64,000 nt of DNA from contig OX419336.1 of the NCBI GenBank assembly GCA_948470475.1, forward strand, positions 32,008,415-32,072,414, given 5' to 3'. Position 1 is the first letter of the stretch. Each line of letters starts with the position of its first letter. The position numbers were made by a program, and so were the translations under genes. The DNA is from Galaxea fascicularis (lineage: Eukaryota > Cnidaria > Anthozoa > Scleractinia > Euphylliidae). The notes beneath the pieces are model-generated. The model was not told the origin of the DNA. It saw nothing but the letters and a program-made list of their open reading frames with translations, and made no database searches. Shown here one piece after another: positions 34,137 to 45,945 of the stretch.

Positions 34137-34274
34137 GGCACACACGAGGGGACTAGTCCCTGCGACTAGTCCTTGCAGTTGCGGGGACAAGTCCCATCGT
34201 GTGAACTAACCGTTTTTGACAAAAAAATCTAGTCGCAGGGACCAAATTTCAAACTGGCACTAGTATCGGGGACT
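34137..34274. repeat. Small TIR/MITE-like element
   Basis: ggcacacacgaggggactag at the left and ggggactagtgtgtgcc at the right are inverted. The interior repeats gactagtccc and agtcgcaggga in both directions. It ends about 75 bases before the JmjC start codon, so it may contribute to that gene's 5' UTR or promoter. Confidence 0.5.
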
Positions 34275-34347
34275 AGTGTGTGCCCTGCTACGTTTATTGG
34301 TTCCAGTCTCTTCTCGTTCACATGAACAGTAATGGTGGACGGCGGTG

Positions 34348-35415
34348 ATGAGGAAATTTCGTAACTTGGATCAATTGCTAAGAAATGTTGACTGTGTGAA
34401 AGTAAAGGTGCATGCAATTCTACCGCAAAAAAGAAAACATTTTATCAAACAGGAGAGGGTAGAGTTGGCTTCAACAGTTAAGGCTTTAAGAGATATTTCA
34501 AGTCTCAAGCGTGCAGCCAGAATCCATGCGGATAATGTCTCTATCCAAGGATTTCGTCGTTGCTTTGAGAAACCAAGAATTCCTGTGATAATAAGTGAGC
34601 CATATTGGAAAATCAGCAGCTCAAAAATGCAGTCATGTCCTGCCATAGTGCGACTGCTGAATTTCTTGAAGTGGTTCAAGAACGATCAACTCGAATGCGG
34701 GGAAGACATCGATGGGTATTCTCTGGAAGTTAAATTGAAAGATTTCTTGATCTACACGAGACGATTTGACGACAAATTTCCGTTGTATATATTTGATTCT
34801 TCAGTAACTCACTGGAAAGTCGCATCAAGGAAATCATCCATCATAAGTACATTTTTCACTCCACCGAAGTTTTTTAAGCAAGATTACATGGAGTGTGTTG
34901 GAAAAAGACATCGTCCACCATGGAAATGGTTGTTAATAGGTCCGAAGAATTCTGGAACCTCTGTTCATATTGATCCTCTTGGGACGAGTGCATGGAATAG
35001 GCTGTTGTATGGAGAGAAATTATGGTTGCTTTTTCCACCAGTAACCTCGGCTGATTTGTTGAAACTGAAATATGACAATGAATGTTACTGCGAGGATGTT
35101 GGTGACTGGCTTATTGCCATGTATCCAAGAATCCAGTGTAAGTCCTGGCCTCCAAAATGTCAGCCTCAGGTAATATTTCAGCTTCCTGGAGATGCTGTGT
35201 TTGTTCCTTCAGGGTGGTGGCACCTTGTTCTGAACTTGAGACCCAGTATAGCTGTCACTCAGAATTTTGTCAGTTCTGAGAATTTTCCTCTGGCATGGGA
35301 AAAGACTGTAACAGAAAAGCCAAGCCTGGCAAAAATATGGTCAAAGGCTCTGCTGAAATACGATAATGGTAGATGCTTGTTAGATCTGATGCAAAAAGAC
35401 TCGAGGCCTGGATAA
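34348..35415 (+). CDS. JmjC-domain 2-oxoglutarate oxygenase, JMJD6-like, intronless (355 aa)
   Basis: A single open frame with the cupin/JmjC signature of the JMJD6 group, Fe(II)/2-oxoglutarate hydroxylases acting on protein lysine or arginine side chains. The iron triad is His207-x-Asp209 (SVHIDPLGTSAWN) and His292 (PSGWWHLVLNL). The sequences WKWLLIGPKNSGTS before and IAVTQNFVSSENF after match the family order. The N-terminal 140 residues are basic with few recognisable features and no signal peptide. I start at ATG 34,348; the upstream in-frame codon is GTG, and nearby upstream ATGs run into stops. JMJD6 is usually a multi-exon gene, so a 1 kb intronless frame in an intron-rich genome suggests a retained retrocopy. 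The substrate is unknown, and pieces of its 3' end recur downstream. Confidence 0.85.
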   Translation: MRKFRNLDQLLRNVDCVKVKVHAILPQKRKHFIKQERVELASTVKALRDISSLKRAARIHADNVSIQGFRRCFEKPRIPVIISEPYWKISSSKMQSCPAIVRLLNFLKWFKNDQLECGEDIDGYSLEVKLKDFLIYTRRFDDKFPLYIFDSSVTHWKVASRKSSIISTFFTPPKFFKQDYMECVGKRHRPPWKWLLIGPKNSGTSVHIDPLGTSAWNRLLYGEKLWLLFPPVTSADLLKLKYDNECYCEDVGDWLIAMYPRIQCKSWPPKCQPQVIFQLPGDAVFVPSGWWHLVLNLRPSIAVTQNFVSSENFPLAWEKTVTEKPSLAKIWSKALLKYDNGRCLLDLMQKDSRPG

Positions 35416-35807
35416 GATAATAGTCATTAAGGCTCTGCTGAACTATCATAATGATTATGTTAATCATCCTTTTAGTTTTTCTAGTATTATGATATAGCTC
35501 ACACATCTTTTCATTGTGCCTTATGAGAGCATAAGGCGTGAAAATGACACTATTTTTCTGTGTGTGTAGCCTTAAAATCACTACAAGTGTTCAATTTATC
35601 ACAATTCTAAAAAGGGACTTCTTGAATGCAATAGCTCAGTCATGCCAAATCTGATGAAAGCCATGCTAAATGCTGTTTGCTTTTATTAAATGACTCTAGC
35701 TACCCATTAAAAAGAATTTTAACAACAATAATAAATAATAAATGGAAGAAACATACCAATAGCCTCTTACAATGTGCTTTTGATCACCTAGCACTATAAA
35801 TGAATAA

Positions 35808-35854
<47 letters not shown>

Positions 35855-37260
35855 AAAAATTAGGGGATTGCCTCTCAGTGTTTAATTGAATCTGTCACAT
35901 CAATTGAATCTGTCTTTTCAAAATTGCTTTGCAAAAAAGATTGTAAAAGCAAAAGTGACATCAGCTGATGCACTGACGTTGTAGTGGGCCCCACCACATG
36001 CAAGGCATTTTGGTCATCAATGTTGTGTTGAAGGGTGAGATCCCTGAACATCTTGATGTGTTCAGTTACACAATTGGACCTTACTGCCTCTAGTGAGCTC
36101 AAGAGACTGATGCCAAAAATGATTTTTAAACTCAAACTGAAACAGTTTTTATTGAACCATTTTAATCTCTAGTTAGTACTTTTAATCCTAGTTTTTAGTT
36201 TTTAGCCTTAGTTTGTAGTCTTAGTTCTACAGAGTGTAGATTAGATGCTAGTTAGATCTGATGCAAAAAGATTGCAGGAGTAGAAAAGAAAGTCTAGACT
36301 AAGACATAGTCAAAGGTTCTGCTGAGGTATCATAATGGTTGTTACACCGACTTGTAAGCTGTACTAGTATTAGATGCTAGTTAGATCTGATTTCAATTCA
36401 GTGTCTAAACCAATACAAATTTCTGTTTTCATACATTTGAACCTCCATTTAACGAAACTTTTGTAAGCACACGCCCTGGTGTATGTGGACACGTAATTGA
36501 ACCACTTTGGGCTAAAACAACCTACCTCAATGGTACATACTTGCAAAAGTCAAGGTTTAAAGGACAGTTCCACCACATTTACATTTCATTCTGTTAACTT
36601 GTCTCAAATGTTTTTGATATGTAGTTACTGTTTTTGTTATGTTTGTGTGACAGTCTTGCAAATTCCAAAAGGAAGAATGACTGGCATAACCTACTTCCTA
36701 TGATGCCTTCAATAATCTGTAGTCCTTCTGTAAATGGACACCTCTCATAAGCAGACAGTTATGCTTGGTACAGTGGTTGTCTGTTCGTGGACCAGGCCAT
36801 TTACAGCTGTAGTAAGTGGTAAATATTACACCACTTATAAATATGGTTATTAAACAAGACCAAAATGATCCATGGTTTCCTAGCAAGCATTTTCGCAGTT
36901 TTGATGCAAGTTCCGAATACATGTTATTGACTGCAGATTTTAATAATTGAAGGACCTGGTGTAGAAAGGATCAATCTAAATACAGCATTAAAATCCAAAA
37001 AGACATCTCAGCTTTCCAGCTTGGGGTTTGGACGTAGGGCTAAACCTAAAGCTCACTCACTCTGCTCAACAATGCATCATGCATGGATAATAAGGAATTA
37101 ATGTTTAATAAGTAATAATTAAAGTGAATGTGCCACAAAATCACAGAAGTGATAGACAAAACTTAAGTGATACCAGAAAGCTGTGAATTTTCCAAGCACA
37201 GACAGACTATTGGAGGATTTATGGCAGTATACTTTAAGAGACAGGAATGAAGAAGCTAGA
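35416..37260. other. Intergenic region with decayed repeats of the JmjC 3' end
   Basis: No gene is supported. Words from the end of the JmjC frame (gttagatctgatgcaaaaag, tcaaaggctctgctgaa.ta) recur at about 35,423-35,450, 36,235-36,275 and 36,305-36,385. Confidence 0.55.
35809..35853 (+). repeat. (ATT)n microsatellite
   Basis: About 15 uninterrupted att units. Confidence 0.95.
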
Positions 37261-38153
37261 TAAGGCAACCTAGACTTTGCTTGGAGCTGGTCTAGAATGG
37301 AGATGCAAGGCACCTCCTTCCCTCCACTAGCCTGGGTGCACACCTTGTGCAAGTGTCAGCACATCCTGGCCTCCCTCGGCCGGGGATACGGCCTAGATGC
37401 ATCCTCTGGCGGATCTGACTTGTCAACCTGGCAGTTCTGCGAGTCAACTCGGCTGCAGTTCTGGCGAAATGGCAACGAGTATTTTCTACGACCGTGTCAG
37501 CATCGCTGTCCCGTCGACCTATGGGGCTTACTCGCCAAGGGACACTATCTTGTGCCGTTTAGTGTCGTCTTTTTTGGACACAGCCTTGCAATTAGTTAAT
37601 GAGAGTTTTCAATGTGATTCAGATAATGCTACTGCGTTCGAGGTATCCGACGCCCCACAATCTATGGAAGTGGTGGAAAATATGCGAAGTCCATATAATA
37701 ATGATAATGCTATGATTTTCGAAAGAAATGTTCCCTCTCTAAAGAGGAGTAAACAACTAAACCTGGCAGCGTTGAATGTCCGCACAACGAATGATAGTGA
37801 CTCAAACATCAGACCAGAACGTGCTACCGCGATCATCTGCAAAGAGCTTGAGAAGGCAGGCATAGATATATGTGCACTGAGTGAAGTCAGACGCCCAGGC
37901 ACGGGCAACGTCAAGGAAAGAAGTCATACTATCTTTTGGAGTGGCGGCGAAGACAGGACAGCTGGTGTTGGTTTTGCCATCTCCAACAATCTTGGCCACA
38001 TAAATCCAGTACCCGTAAACGAAAGGTTAATGACCGCCCGGGTCCCACTAAATAATGACGTTCACCTCACCTTAATCAGTGTCTATGCGCCCACGATGCA
38101 GCGATCACCAGTTGAGAAGGAGAGTTTTTATGAGAAGCTCGGCGAATGTATAG

Positions 38154-39344
38154 CCCGGCGTTGTCAATCAGTGGTTTCCGATAATCGATAAAATCAATAA
38201 TAATCAATAACAATTAATCGATTGGTATTGCAAATCGATAAAAATAAATGCCTAAAAGTTGTGTGACTATCGATTTCTATTGATTTTCATCGATTGTTAT
38301 TGATTATTATTGATTATGAAATTTGTCGTTTTCTTAAATAATACGCACCATATGAATGAACAAACCATTCAGTTATCTTTATTTGTTGTGTTTTATGTTA
38401 AATTTGTAGCATTTTTACCCCTTATTACTATTAAAAGCTCAATTAAATTACTAGACTCTGATCGTCTCGAAACAAGAACAAAATTGTCTTCATATAATCT
38501 GCAAAGGGCGGTATATCCCAAACGGAATGGTTTGTTCTTTAAGTCTCTTCAGTGTCACTCTCTTCCAGCTTGTTAATTAGTTGAGGAAATTGTTTTTGTC
38601 TGCACTCACTGTCATGCTGCCTGAATATACGCATGCAGGCCAAGAACATACATCTTGAACATTCACCTGTGCAACCGAAAGGGAAGATAGCAGAATAATT
38701 GAACATTCACCCGTGCAACCGAAAGGGAAGATAACAGAATAATTGTTAAAAGGAAAATGCGCTTCCCTTGTAATGTATTGTGGCGTTTTTAAACTTACAC
38801 AATAATCTCTTTGTGTAAGGGCCAAAGAGGACCAACAAGCTCGATTTGAAGATGGCCGAGCTGCCCCCGATCATTCGTAACTCTGAACGCATTCCCACGT
38901 TCTCCTCTCTTCTTGAATGCGTAGAATATTTCTCCGACATTCACTTTGATAGCCCTTGACTACACAGCGCACTGACAATTCAACTTGCTTCGCCATCTCT
39001 GGAACAAGCAAACTCCGTAACAAGTGTGTTCTGGGAATCCCGGTTGAAGTGCAATGATAAAAGTGCGCAATCGAATTACCCAATTACCCTGGACGTGTAA
39101 ATATGCCCGGGACCAATGAAGCACGCCCACGCTAACACGCGCAAGAAAGTTGCATAATGAATTATTAATCAATGATTTTCTATAGAAATCAATGGTAATC
39201 AATAGCAATTAAGACTCCGAGTGTGATTATCGATTTTTATTGATTGGTTGCACCAATCAATAACAATAAATGGATAGTTATTGATTATTATTGATTGTAT
39301 TGATTGCAATCAATCGATCGGAAACCATTGATTGACAACGCTGG
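38154..39344. mobile_element. hAT-like non-autonomous element inside the LINE
   Basis: Flanked by 8 bp direct repeats ATGTATAG (38,146-38,153 and 39,345-39,352), with inverted ends built on gcgttgtcaatca.tggttt. Subterminal DNA is full of aatcaataataatcaataac words in both directions. Removing the insert plus one repeat puts the endonuclease frame back in register, showing a clean insertion. The 8 bp target duplication is the hAT hallmark. No transposase is seen in the 1,191 bases. Confidence 0.85.
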
Positions 39345-40707
39345 ATGTATAGTCAAGGCTAAAGGAGACAGCATGATCGTTCTCGGCGATTTTAATGCCC
39401 GCGTTGGAAAAGATTGGCAGTCTTGGCCGACCGTTGTCGGAAAGCATGGAGTAGGAAAATCGAACTCTAATGGACTAATACTGCTTGAATTCTGTACTCG
39501 CTTCCAGCTCTCAATAATGGGTACCATGTTCCAACTCAAGAATCATCTCAAGAATACCTGGCAGCATATGCGATCCAAATATTGGCACCAAATAGATCAC
39601 GTGATTGCAGACAAGCAGGCTGCGAAGTTCATCAACGTGACAAAGGTCAATCCAACAGCAATTTGTTTCTCAGACCACGAACTCCTCACATGCAGATGTT
39701 CAGTTGTGGTCAGGAAAAAAAGGAAAGGGATGAAGCCACCAACAAAATTTGACACCACAATGAATACTGAAAAGAAAGAGAGGTTGGAGAGGTTTCTGGA
39801 GGAGCAATTGCAAGACCTCAGAGAAGAATCTTGGGATGATCTGAGGCAGGTGCTTCAGAATGCCACTAATCAAACCTTTGATAAGAAAAAGCGCAGGAAT
39901 CAAGACTGGTTTGAAGATCATGACGAAAAGATTCAAAGTCTTCTCAAGGATAAGAAACTAAGCGGCGATAGGACAGCTCTCAGGGAAGAGATTAGAAAAC
40001 TCAAGAACAAATGGTTCCAACAAAAGGCTGATGAAGCGGAAAGGTTTGCAAAGGAGAATAATCTCAGGGAGTTTTACGCAACAATCAGCGCTGTCTACGG
40101 CCCAAAACCAAGAATCCTCCATGCCGTGAGAGCTAAGAATGGCAGTCTTCTCTCATCTCCCGAGGATATTAAGGAGAGATGGGTTGAGCACTTCGAAGAA
40201 CTTTTAAACCAACCCACGGATGTTGATTGGAGTATACTTGATAAACTTGAACAGCGTCCAATTATTGAAGAGTTCGATGAGCCAATCAAATTGGAGGAGG
40301 TCACGACTGCTATCAAAAACACCAAGCTTAAGAAGAGTCCCGGTCCGGATGGTATACTACCCGAAGTACTCGTTTATGGCGTACGCACTCTGATATCATT
40401 TTTGCTCACCATCTTTAATTTGTTCTGGATATCGGCTAAGCTGCCGTCAGACCTGACAGATGCCATCATCTGCATCCTTTTTAAAAAGGGTGACCGCAGT
40501 GACTGCGGCAACTACCGTGGAATATCCCTCCTCAGTGTGGTAGGCAAGATATTTGCTGATATCGTACTGCAACGCCTGAAACGTCTAGCAGAGCTAGTGT
40601 ACCCTAAATCTCAGTCAGGCTACAGGGACGGCAGAGGCACAATTGATGGCATTTTCATCCTGCGCCTGCAAATGATGGAAAAATGTAGAGAACAGCGGCA
40701 AAACTTG

Positions 40708-41057
40708 CACATCGCCTTCATTCACTTCACCAAAGCTTTTGATTGCGTAAATCGAGAGCTCCTATTCAAGATCTTGGGAAAGCTTGGATGCCCTGCCAAT
40801 TTTGTCCAAGTTATCAGAATGCTCTACTCTGAGGTGCATGCTAGACTGTGTATTGATGGAGAACTCTCTAATCCCATTGAGGCACATCGCCTTCATTGAC
40901 TTCACCAAAGCTTTTGATTGCGTAAATCGAGAGCTCCTATTCAAGATCTTGGGAAAGCTTGGATGCCCTGCCAATTTTGTCCAAGTTATCAGAATGCTCT
41001 ACTCTGAGGTGCATGCTAGACTGTGTATTGATGGAGAACTCTCTAATCCCATTGAGC
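40708..41057 (+). repeat. 175 bp exact tandem duplication in the reverse transcriptase
   Basis: 40,708-40,882 is repeated at 40,883-41,057 with one clear base difference (ttcattcac against ttcattgac). The period is not a multiple of three, so it shifts the frame and ends the upstream frame at 40,897-40,899. The duplicated part includes the FTKAFDCVNRELL palm motif. Confidence 0.9.
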
Positions 41058-42214
41058 ACAACAGTGGTGTCAAGCAAGGGTGTAAGCCAGCCCCTACCCT
41101 GTTTGGGATGTATGCCGCCGTTATGCTCTACCTTGCTTTTAAGGACGTAAATCCCTGTTATTGTATCAAGGTTCGTTTCAGATACGACGGCGACTTATTT
41201 GATCTCAGGCGCTTGAAATCTAAGACCAATACCTTCACCAAATTCATACGAGAAGCTCAGTATGCAGACGATATTGCCATATTCACCAACGATGGCACTG
41301 CGCTACAGTGCATCAAGAAAACAGAAACCATGAGTGTCGGTGAACAGCTGGATTTCTATATTGATGAGCACAAATTGAAGAGAGTAGACCGCTTCAAATA
41401 TCTCGGTAGCTATGTCACCAAGGACTGCAAGTTAGATGATGAGATAACAGCACGGATTCAGGCTGCGTCATGTGCGATGGGGAGGCTCAGGGAAAGGGTT
41501 TTTGACTGTAGAGATCTGACAGTTGAGACGAAACTCAAAGTATACAATCAGTGCATCATTCTACTAATGATGTATGGAAGTGAAACCTGGACCCTATATC
41601 GTCATCACATCAAGCTTCTAAGAACTATCCAGCAGCGGCACCTGAGATCAATTCTTAAGATCAGGTGGGATCACTTTGTCACAAACGATGATGTACTGGA
41701 TCATGCAAAGTCTACGGATATTGAGATTATTCTTGTTAGGAACAGATTGCGTTGGGTGGGTCACGTTGCACGTATGCCAGATGTGCGCCCCGTGAAGGCA
41801 CTTCTCTATGGAGTATTAGAAGAGGGTTCAAGGAGAGTCGGGCGCCCCCTTCTCAGGTGTAAGAACACTCTGAAGGACATCCTCAAGCGTGGAGCTGCTC
41901 TCGGAACATGGAGAGAAATCGTAACTGACCGGCTAGCCTGGCGGAGATTTGCATCTGACATTTGTGATAAAATAGAAATTGAGAGACGGAACAGGAATAT
42001 AGAGAGGAGGGCCAAACGTCGCGATAGGGAGAGGAGCAGATAGTAATCTGGAATCCTCCCTGGGACTGAACTTATTTTTCACTACAAGAATCCTGTATTC
42101 ATCTGTAATTTTTTGTGTATTACTCGCATCAGGTTATGGACGTATATATATACCTTTCGACTGTGGTTATGAGCCATGAAAATGGTACAGACTTATATAG
42201 AGGAAGCTCTATGT

Positions 42215-42509
42215 TTAGCGGCTGCAGTGATTATATGAAAACACCTTGGTCTGATATTGTAGTGACTGCAATCAGTTCAATCTCTGAGATAGAAAAATTC
42301 GGTAATCACGTTGTATTGATCTATCACAGTGATCACCATGATCACTGTAATAGATCAGTACAAATTATATTGATCGCCAAATTTTGGTTTTCGCACAATA
42401 AAATGGAAACAGTTCAAGACACAAACTGAAGCAATCACTAGGCTCTTTATTCAGTTCTGTGATTGCAGTAACTACAATGATTGTGGCGATCATATGGGAA
42501 CCATGCTTA
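42215..42509. mobile_element. Diverged relative of the GATCGC palindromic element
   Basis: gcagtgattatatgaaaac at the left and ggcgatcatatgggaacc at the right are imperfectly inverted. The centre has atcacagtgatcaccatgat and the shared gccaaattttggttttcgc, found reversed in 18,181-18,511. It is older and more mutated. Confidence 0.55.
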
Positions 42510-42673
42510 AATGATGGCAATTTTTTTAGGAAACCATACAAACCAAAGGATAGATAGTAATATTTTTAGATAATTTAATTGACAAATACACTTGAAAAAA
42601 TTACTCAGTTCTGATTGGCTGAAAAGGAGTGCATTTTTAGTTAACACAGTGCAGAAAAGTGTAACACAGGGCA

Positions 42674-42854
42674 AATAGGCCATTTCCGAGTTCATGTCTG
42701 CCTGATCCTCTTCAAAGCGAGTCTAAGTGCGAAGTTTTTATTATGAAAATTAGCTTTCATTCATATGTTAAGTAGAACTAATTACCATCACAAAAACTTC
42801 GCACTTAGACTCGCTTTGAAGAGGAGGCAGACATGAACTCGGAAATGGCCTATT
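42674..42854. mobile_element. Foldback MITE, copy 1
   Basis: 181 bases beginning aataggccatttccgagttc and ending in its reverse complement. The arms pair for about 75 bases around a short centre. A nearly identical copy lies at 57,837-58,014 inside an intron. Confidence 0.85.
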
Positions 42855-43127
42855 ACAATGAAGATTTGCGAAGTTAAAACGAAGAGACTGCCGGAGGCCA
42901 TCCAACGCATTTCGAAGACCACTGAAGATTGTGTGACACCTTCCGAAGATTACCGAAGACCACACAAATACTTCCGAATATCTTTGAAGATTTCCGAGGA
43001 TGCCCAAAGGTCCTTTGAAGACTTCCAAAAATCTCCGGAGTTCTCAGAAATCCACGACTGTCTCGAATTACCTTACATGGGGCGAAATAAATCAAAATTA
43101 ATTTCACTGGGAGAAACCACTTTGTAA

Positions 43128-43795
43128 CTCTTGAATCCTAAGAATGTACAAGTGAGTAAAGTTGATTTCATTGTTGCTCCAAATGATTTCAGTTGTCTCT
43201 TGGGCCTGAAAACTGTGCAGGAAATGGGACTGTTTGCCATTAATGATGACAACTTCATAGCTCAAGTAACCTCTAATGCCAACCTGTTACGATTGGGGGG
43301 AATCAAAGCTACATGTTAACCCAGATGTCCCACCAAGAGCACTGCCCTGCCATTGCTTTGCAGGAAGATGTGAAACAGGAACTTGACCGACTGGTCGAAC
43401 TTGGAGTTTTGATGCCTGTGGAGGAACCCTCAATATGGGTCAGCCAGATGGCTGTCGTTAATATAAGAAACCAGATGAGTTTCTCAGGATCTGTATTGAC
43501 CCACAGCCTCTGAACGAAGCTCTTCAATGGGAGCACTACAGGCTGCCAACATTAGATGATGTGCTGCCAAACCTGAACAATGCAAAAGTGTTCAGCAAAC
43601 TCGATGTTAAACAAGCCTTCTGGCATGTGCAACTGGGCATTCAAGGAATCCAGTCTACTAACAATCATGATCACTCCTTTTGGTCGATACAGATGGACCC
43701 GACTTCCTTTTGGCCTAAAGGTTAGCAGTGAAATTCTTCAAAGGATCGAAGCTGAATGAGGCGCTCTGTGACCTGAAGGCCTGTAATCTGCACCG
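43128..43795 (+). mobile_element. Ty3/gypsy-type LTR retrotransposon pol remnant
   Basis: Broken coding pieces in the order of a gypsy pol gene: the end of a retropepsin-like segment (43,131-43,319), the pre-fingers reverse transcriptase segment with LDRLVELGVL and WVSQMAVV (43,370-43,460), then the region that should lead into palm motifs (about 43,500-43,770). At least three frame changes and internal stops separate them. No LTRs, RNase H or integrase are seen. It is a dead fragment, truncated on the right where a SINE starts. Confidence 0.7.
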
Positions 43796-43798
43796 CAC

Positions 43799-43860
43799 AC
43801 CGATAGCTCAGTTGGTTGAGCATCGGGCTGTCATGCGGGAGGTCGTGAGTTCGACTCTAG

Positions 43861-43891
<31 letters not shown>

Positions 43892-43930
43892 AAGTAGAAA
43901 GTGCTGTCTTTGTAATTACATCAGCAAAAA

Positions 43931-43989
<59 letters not shown>

Positions 43990-43990
43990 A
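43799..43990 (+). mobile_element. tRNA-derived SINE (family A), copy with intact head
   Basis: The tRNA-like head has A box tagctcagttggttgagc and B box ggtcgtgagttcgactc. The family body follows (ccggaccaacactcagggtc, gttagactttcaagtcttct, gccggaggtcccgtctcac). It abuts the gypsy remnant, so it inserted into it. The anticodon-arm pairing is imperfect, so it is not a functional tRNA gene. Confidence 0.8.
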
Positions 43991-44500
43991 GGGAGAAGTG
44001 AGTCAATGCGCAGTTAACAACTAACGGTGTTGGCATTGGATTAAGCGTGCAGGACTTTTTCGCAGAGCTTTCAATCAACTTGCGCACATCATTTTCAGAC
44101 AGCCATGAAAAACGGTCAATTATGGTGAGTGGACGTGAGCAGCTGTTGCTGGATGGTGGCATGGAAGAGCAGGCAATCGAGAAGCCATGTTGTCAAGTTT
44201 AACTTGAATGTTGTCAATCTCAGTTCTCTTTAAAGTAGTTACCCATCTCATTTGCAAATGTTAGTTTGTCTTCAAATGACGGATAGGGTACTTCATTAGT
44301 GTGATTCAACAGTGTCTTCGCAACAGCAAACAGCTTTCTCTCGGATCAGAACTATTTTCGCCAATAAAGCTTTTATAAAACTCGCAACGTGATTTGTTCA
44401 TAAGTTTGGTAGCATAGTTCTTCTTCAGTTTAAAAGTTAACAAATCAGAGCCACATCGGGTACGACGCCATTTCCTTTCTGCTTTCCGTCTCTCTCTTCT

Positions 44501-45945
44501 GAGGGTCTCAATGGGGTGGTGGCTTTTACGGTTATCGGCTAAAATTTTGGTTCTTTTACGGCTATCGGTTAATTTTTTCCAGTGACGGTTAACAAAACAG
44601 TTAAAAATTAATTTCTTTTGTTGCAAAAGGTTAAATATTAATAAACCTGTGTTTTTTTAATCTTTTTAAAAAGTAAAGAAAAAGTCTTATGATCATCTCG
44701 GGCTTAAATAAGTTATTCTTTTGAAACATTTTAATATTTGATTTAATATTTGAAAATGATCATTCCTGATAACAGTTCATTATGAAAATAAATCAACTTC
44801 CTGTGAATGTCAGAGGCGTATTTTGCAGCTTCTAGTATCTGTTGTCCACGTGAATCAATAAGCATCGGCAAGTAGGCATCCAGTTATAAAAAAACAAAAA
44901 ACAAAAACAAAACAAAATTTCAGGGTCCAGTGTTTTTTACGATAGCGAAGGACTGTACAGAACGACTGTCTGCAGCAGCGTCGGAGAAAAACAGGGAATT
45001 GTTACAAATTGACAATGTTTACCGGCAACGTGTTTTACAAACAGTGACATCTCTGCTAGTTGCTTTACTGGTATTTCGAGCGCACGACCTCCTGAAAATC
45101 ACAAATATTAATCCCCAACAAGAAAACCAGACTTTCGCTATCGAAACAATTAGCTCCCCAAACATTTGGGGAGCTAATTTAGTTTCTGCAATCCGCAAGA
45201 TTAAAGTCCCGCAAACATTTCCTGCCACGCGGCATCTTAGTACAAAATTCATAACTTTAAGAGTACTTAGGGTCTACTTACTGTTCAGCTCGCTTTCACT
45301 ATCTGAGTCAAGCAACAGGGGTAGTTCCAGATCTAGCTGCTGCTTGGTCGATAAAGAATAATTTTCTATTTTCCGGCTGATTTTGGCGAGGCGGTAAAAT
45401 TTAAGGTCAAATGACCCAAGACCGAACTTCCTCGCTTGTTCGTTAAGACCAAGAAAGTCAATAACGTTTTTCTTGAACGTTGAAAGTGTCCGATGTTTAT
45501 CTTGGACTTTGAGTCTTGCCTTGTACCTTTCCGGATTGGCCTTTCCTCACCCGTTCGATAAAAACTAACAACAACTTTCAATACCGACATCGTTCAACTC
45601 ACATGTACACTGGGTGAAGAAATTGGAGATCTAAAAACAAAAAGCTGTCAACTTGTCCTACAAAACGCAGGCCAAGTGAGGTCAAGTGAGACTACCGCCG
45701 GAGGTCCTGAAAACGAGCTTGGCCTATAAAAACGTATGAACCACATGTACGACATGTACGGAGTCAAAGTAGCAACGAAATAAGAAACGCAATTAACAGG
45801 TCATAAGTGAGTTTAGCACCTTCCTTAAAGTTAACAAATCTAAGGAACAAATTTTTTTTACGGTTAATTCTTTTTACCCCATTTACGGCTATCGATTGAA
45901 TTTTTGGCCGTTTTACGCCTATCGGTTAACCCCATTGAGACCCTC
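44501..45945. mobile_element. 1,445 bp TIR element with 6 bp target duplication
   Basis: 17 bp perfect inverted ends (gagggtctcaatggggt) bounded by TCTTCT direct repeats (44,495-44,500 and 45,946-45,951). Just inside both ends are repeats of tttacggctatcggttaa. The interior has no recognisable transposase. It contains the palindrome at 45,148-45,179. Confidence 0.8.
45148..45179. repeat. 15 bp-arm palindrome
   Basis: aattagctccccaaa, a two-base spacer, then its exact complement. Confidence 0.8.

Larger units (their letters stand above)
37290..42060 (+). mobile_element. Non-LTR retrotransposon (LINE) with APE endonuclease and reverse transcriptase, disrupted
   Basis: The apurinic-type endonuclease begins in 37,397-38,191 (LNLAALNVRTTN, CALSEVRRPG, LISVYAPT) and resumes after an inserted element at 39,345 (MIVLGDFNARVG, the SDHELL motif near 39,675). 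Reverse transcriptase follows: KSPGPDGILPEVL, NYRGISLLSVVGKIF, FTKAFDCVNRELLF, HNSGVKQGC and the catalytic YADD at 41,261-41,272. The end is a C-terminal domain (LRWVGHVARMPD, RRVGRPLLRCKN) and stop at 42,041-42,043. This layout fits an APE-type LINE of the RTE/CR1/Jockey range; the clade is not assigned. A 1,191-base hAT-like insert and a 175-base tandem duplication destroy the frame. The 5' and 3' limits are estimates. Confidence 0.85.

Noticed and set aside
43799..43875. Functional tRNA gene
   Set aside because: A and B boxes are good, but the arms do not pair as a cloverleaf and the sequence continues into a SINE body shared with two other loci.
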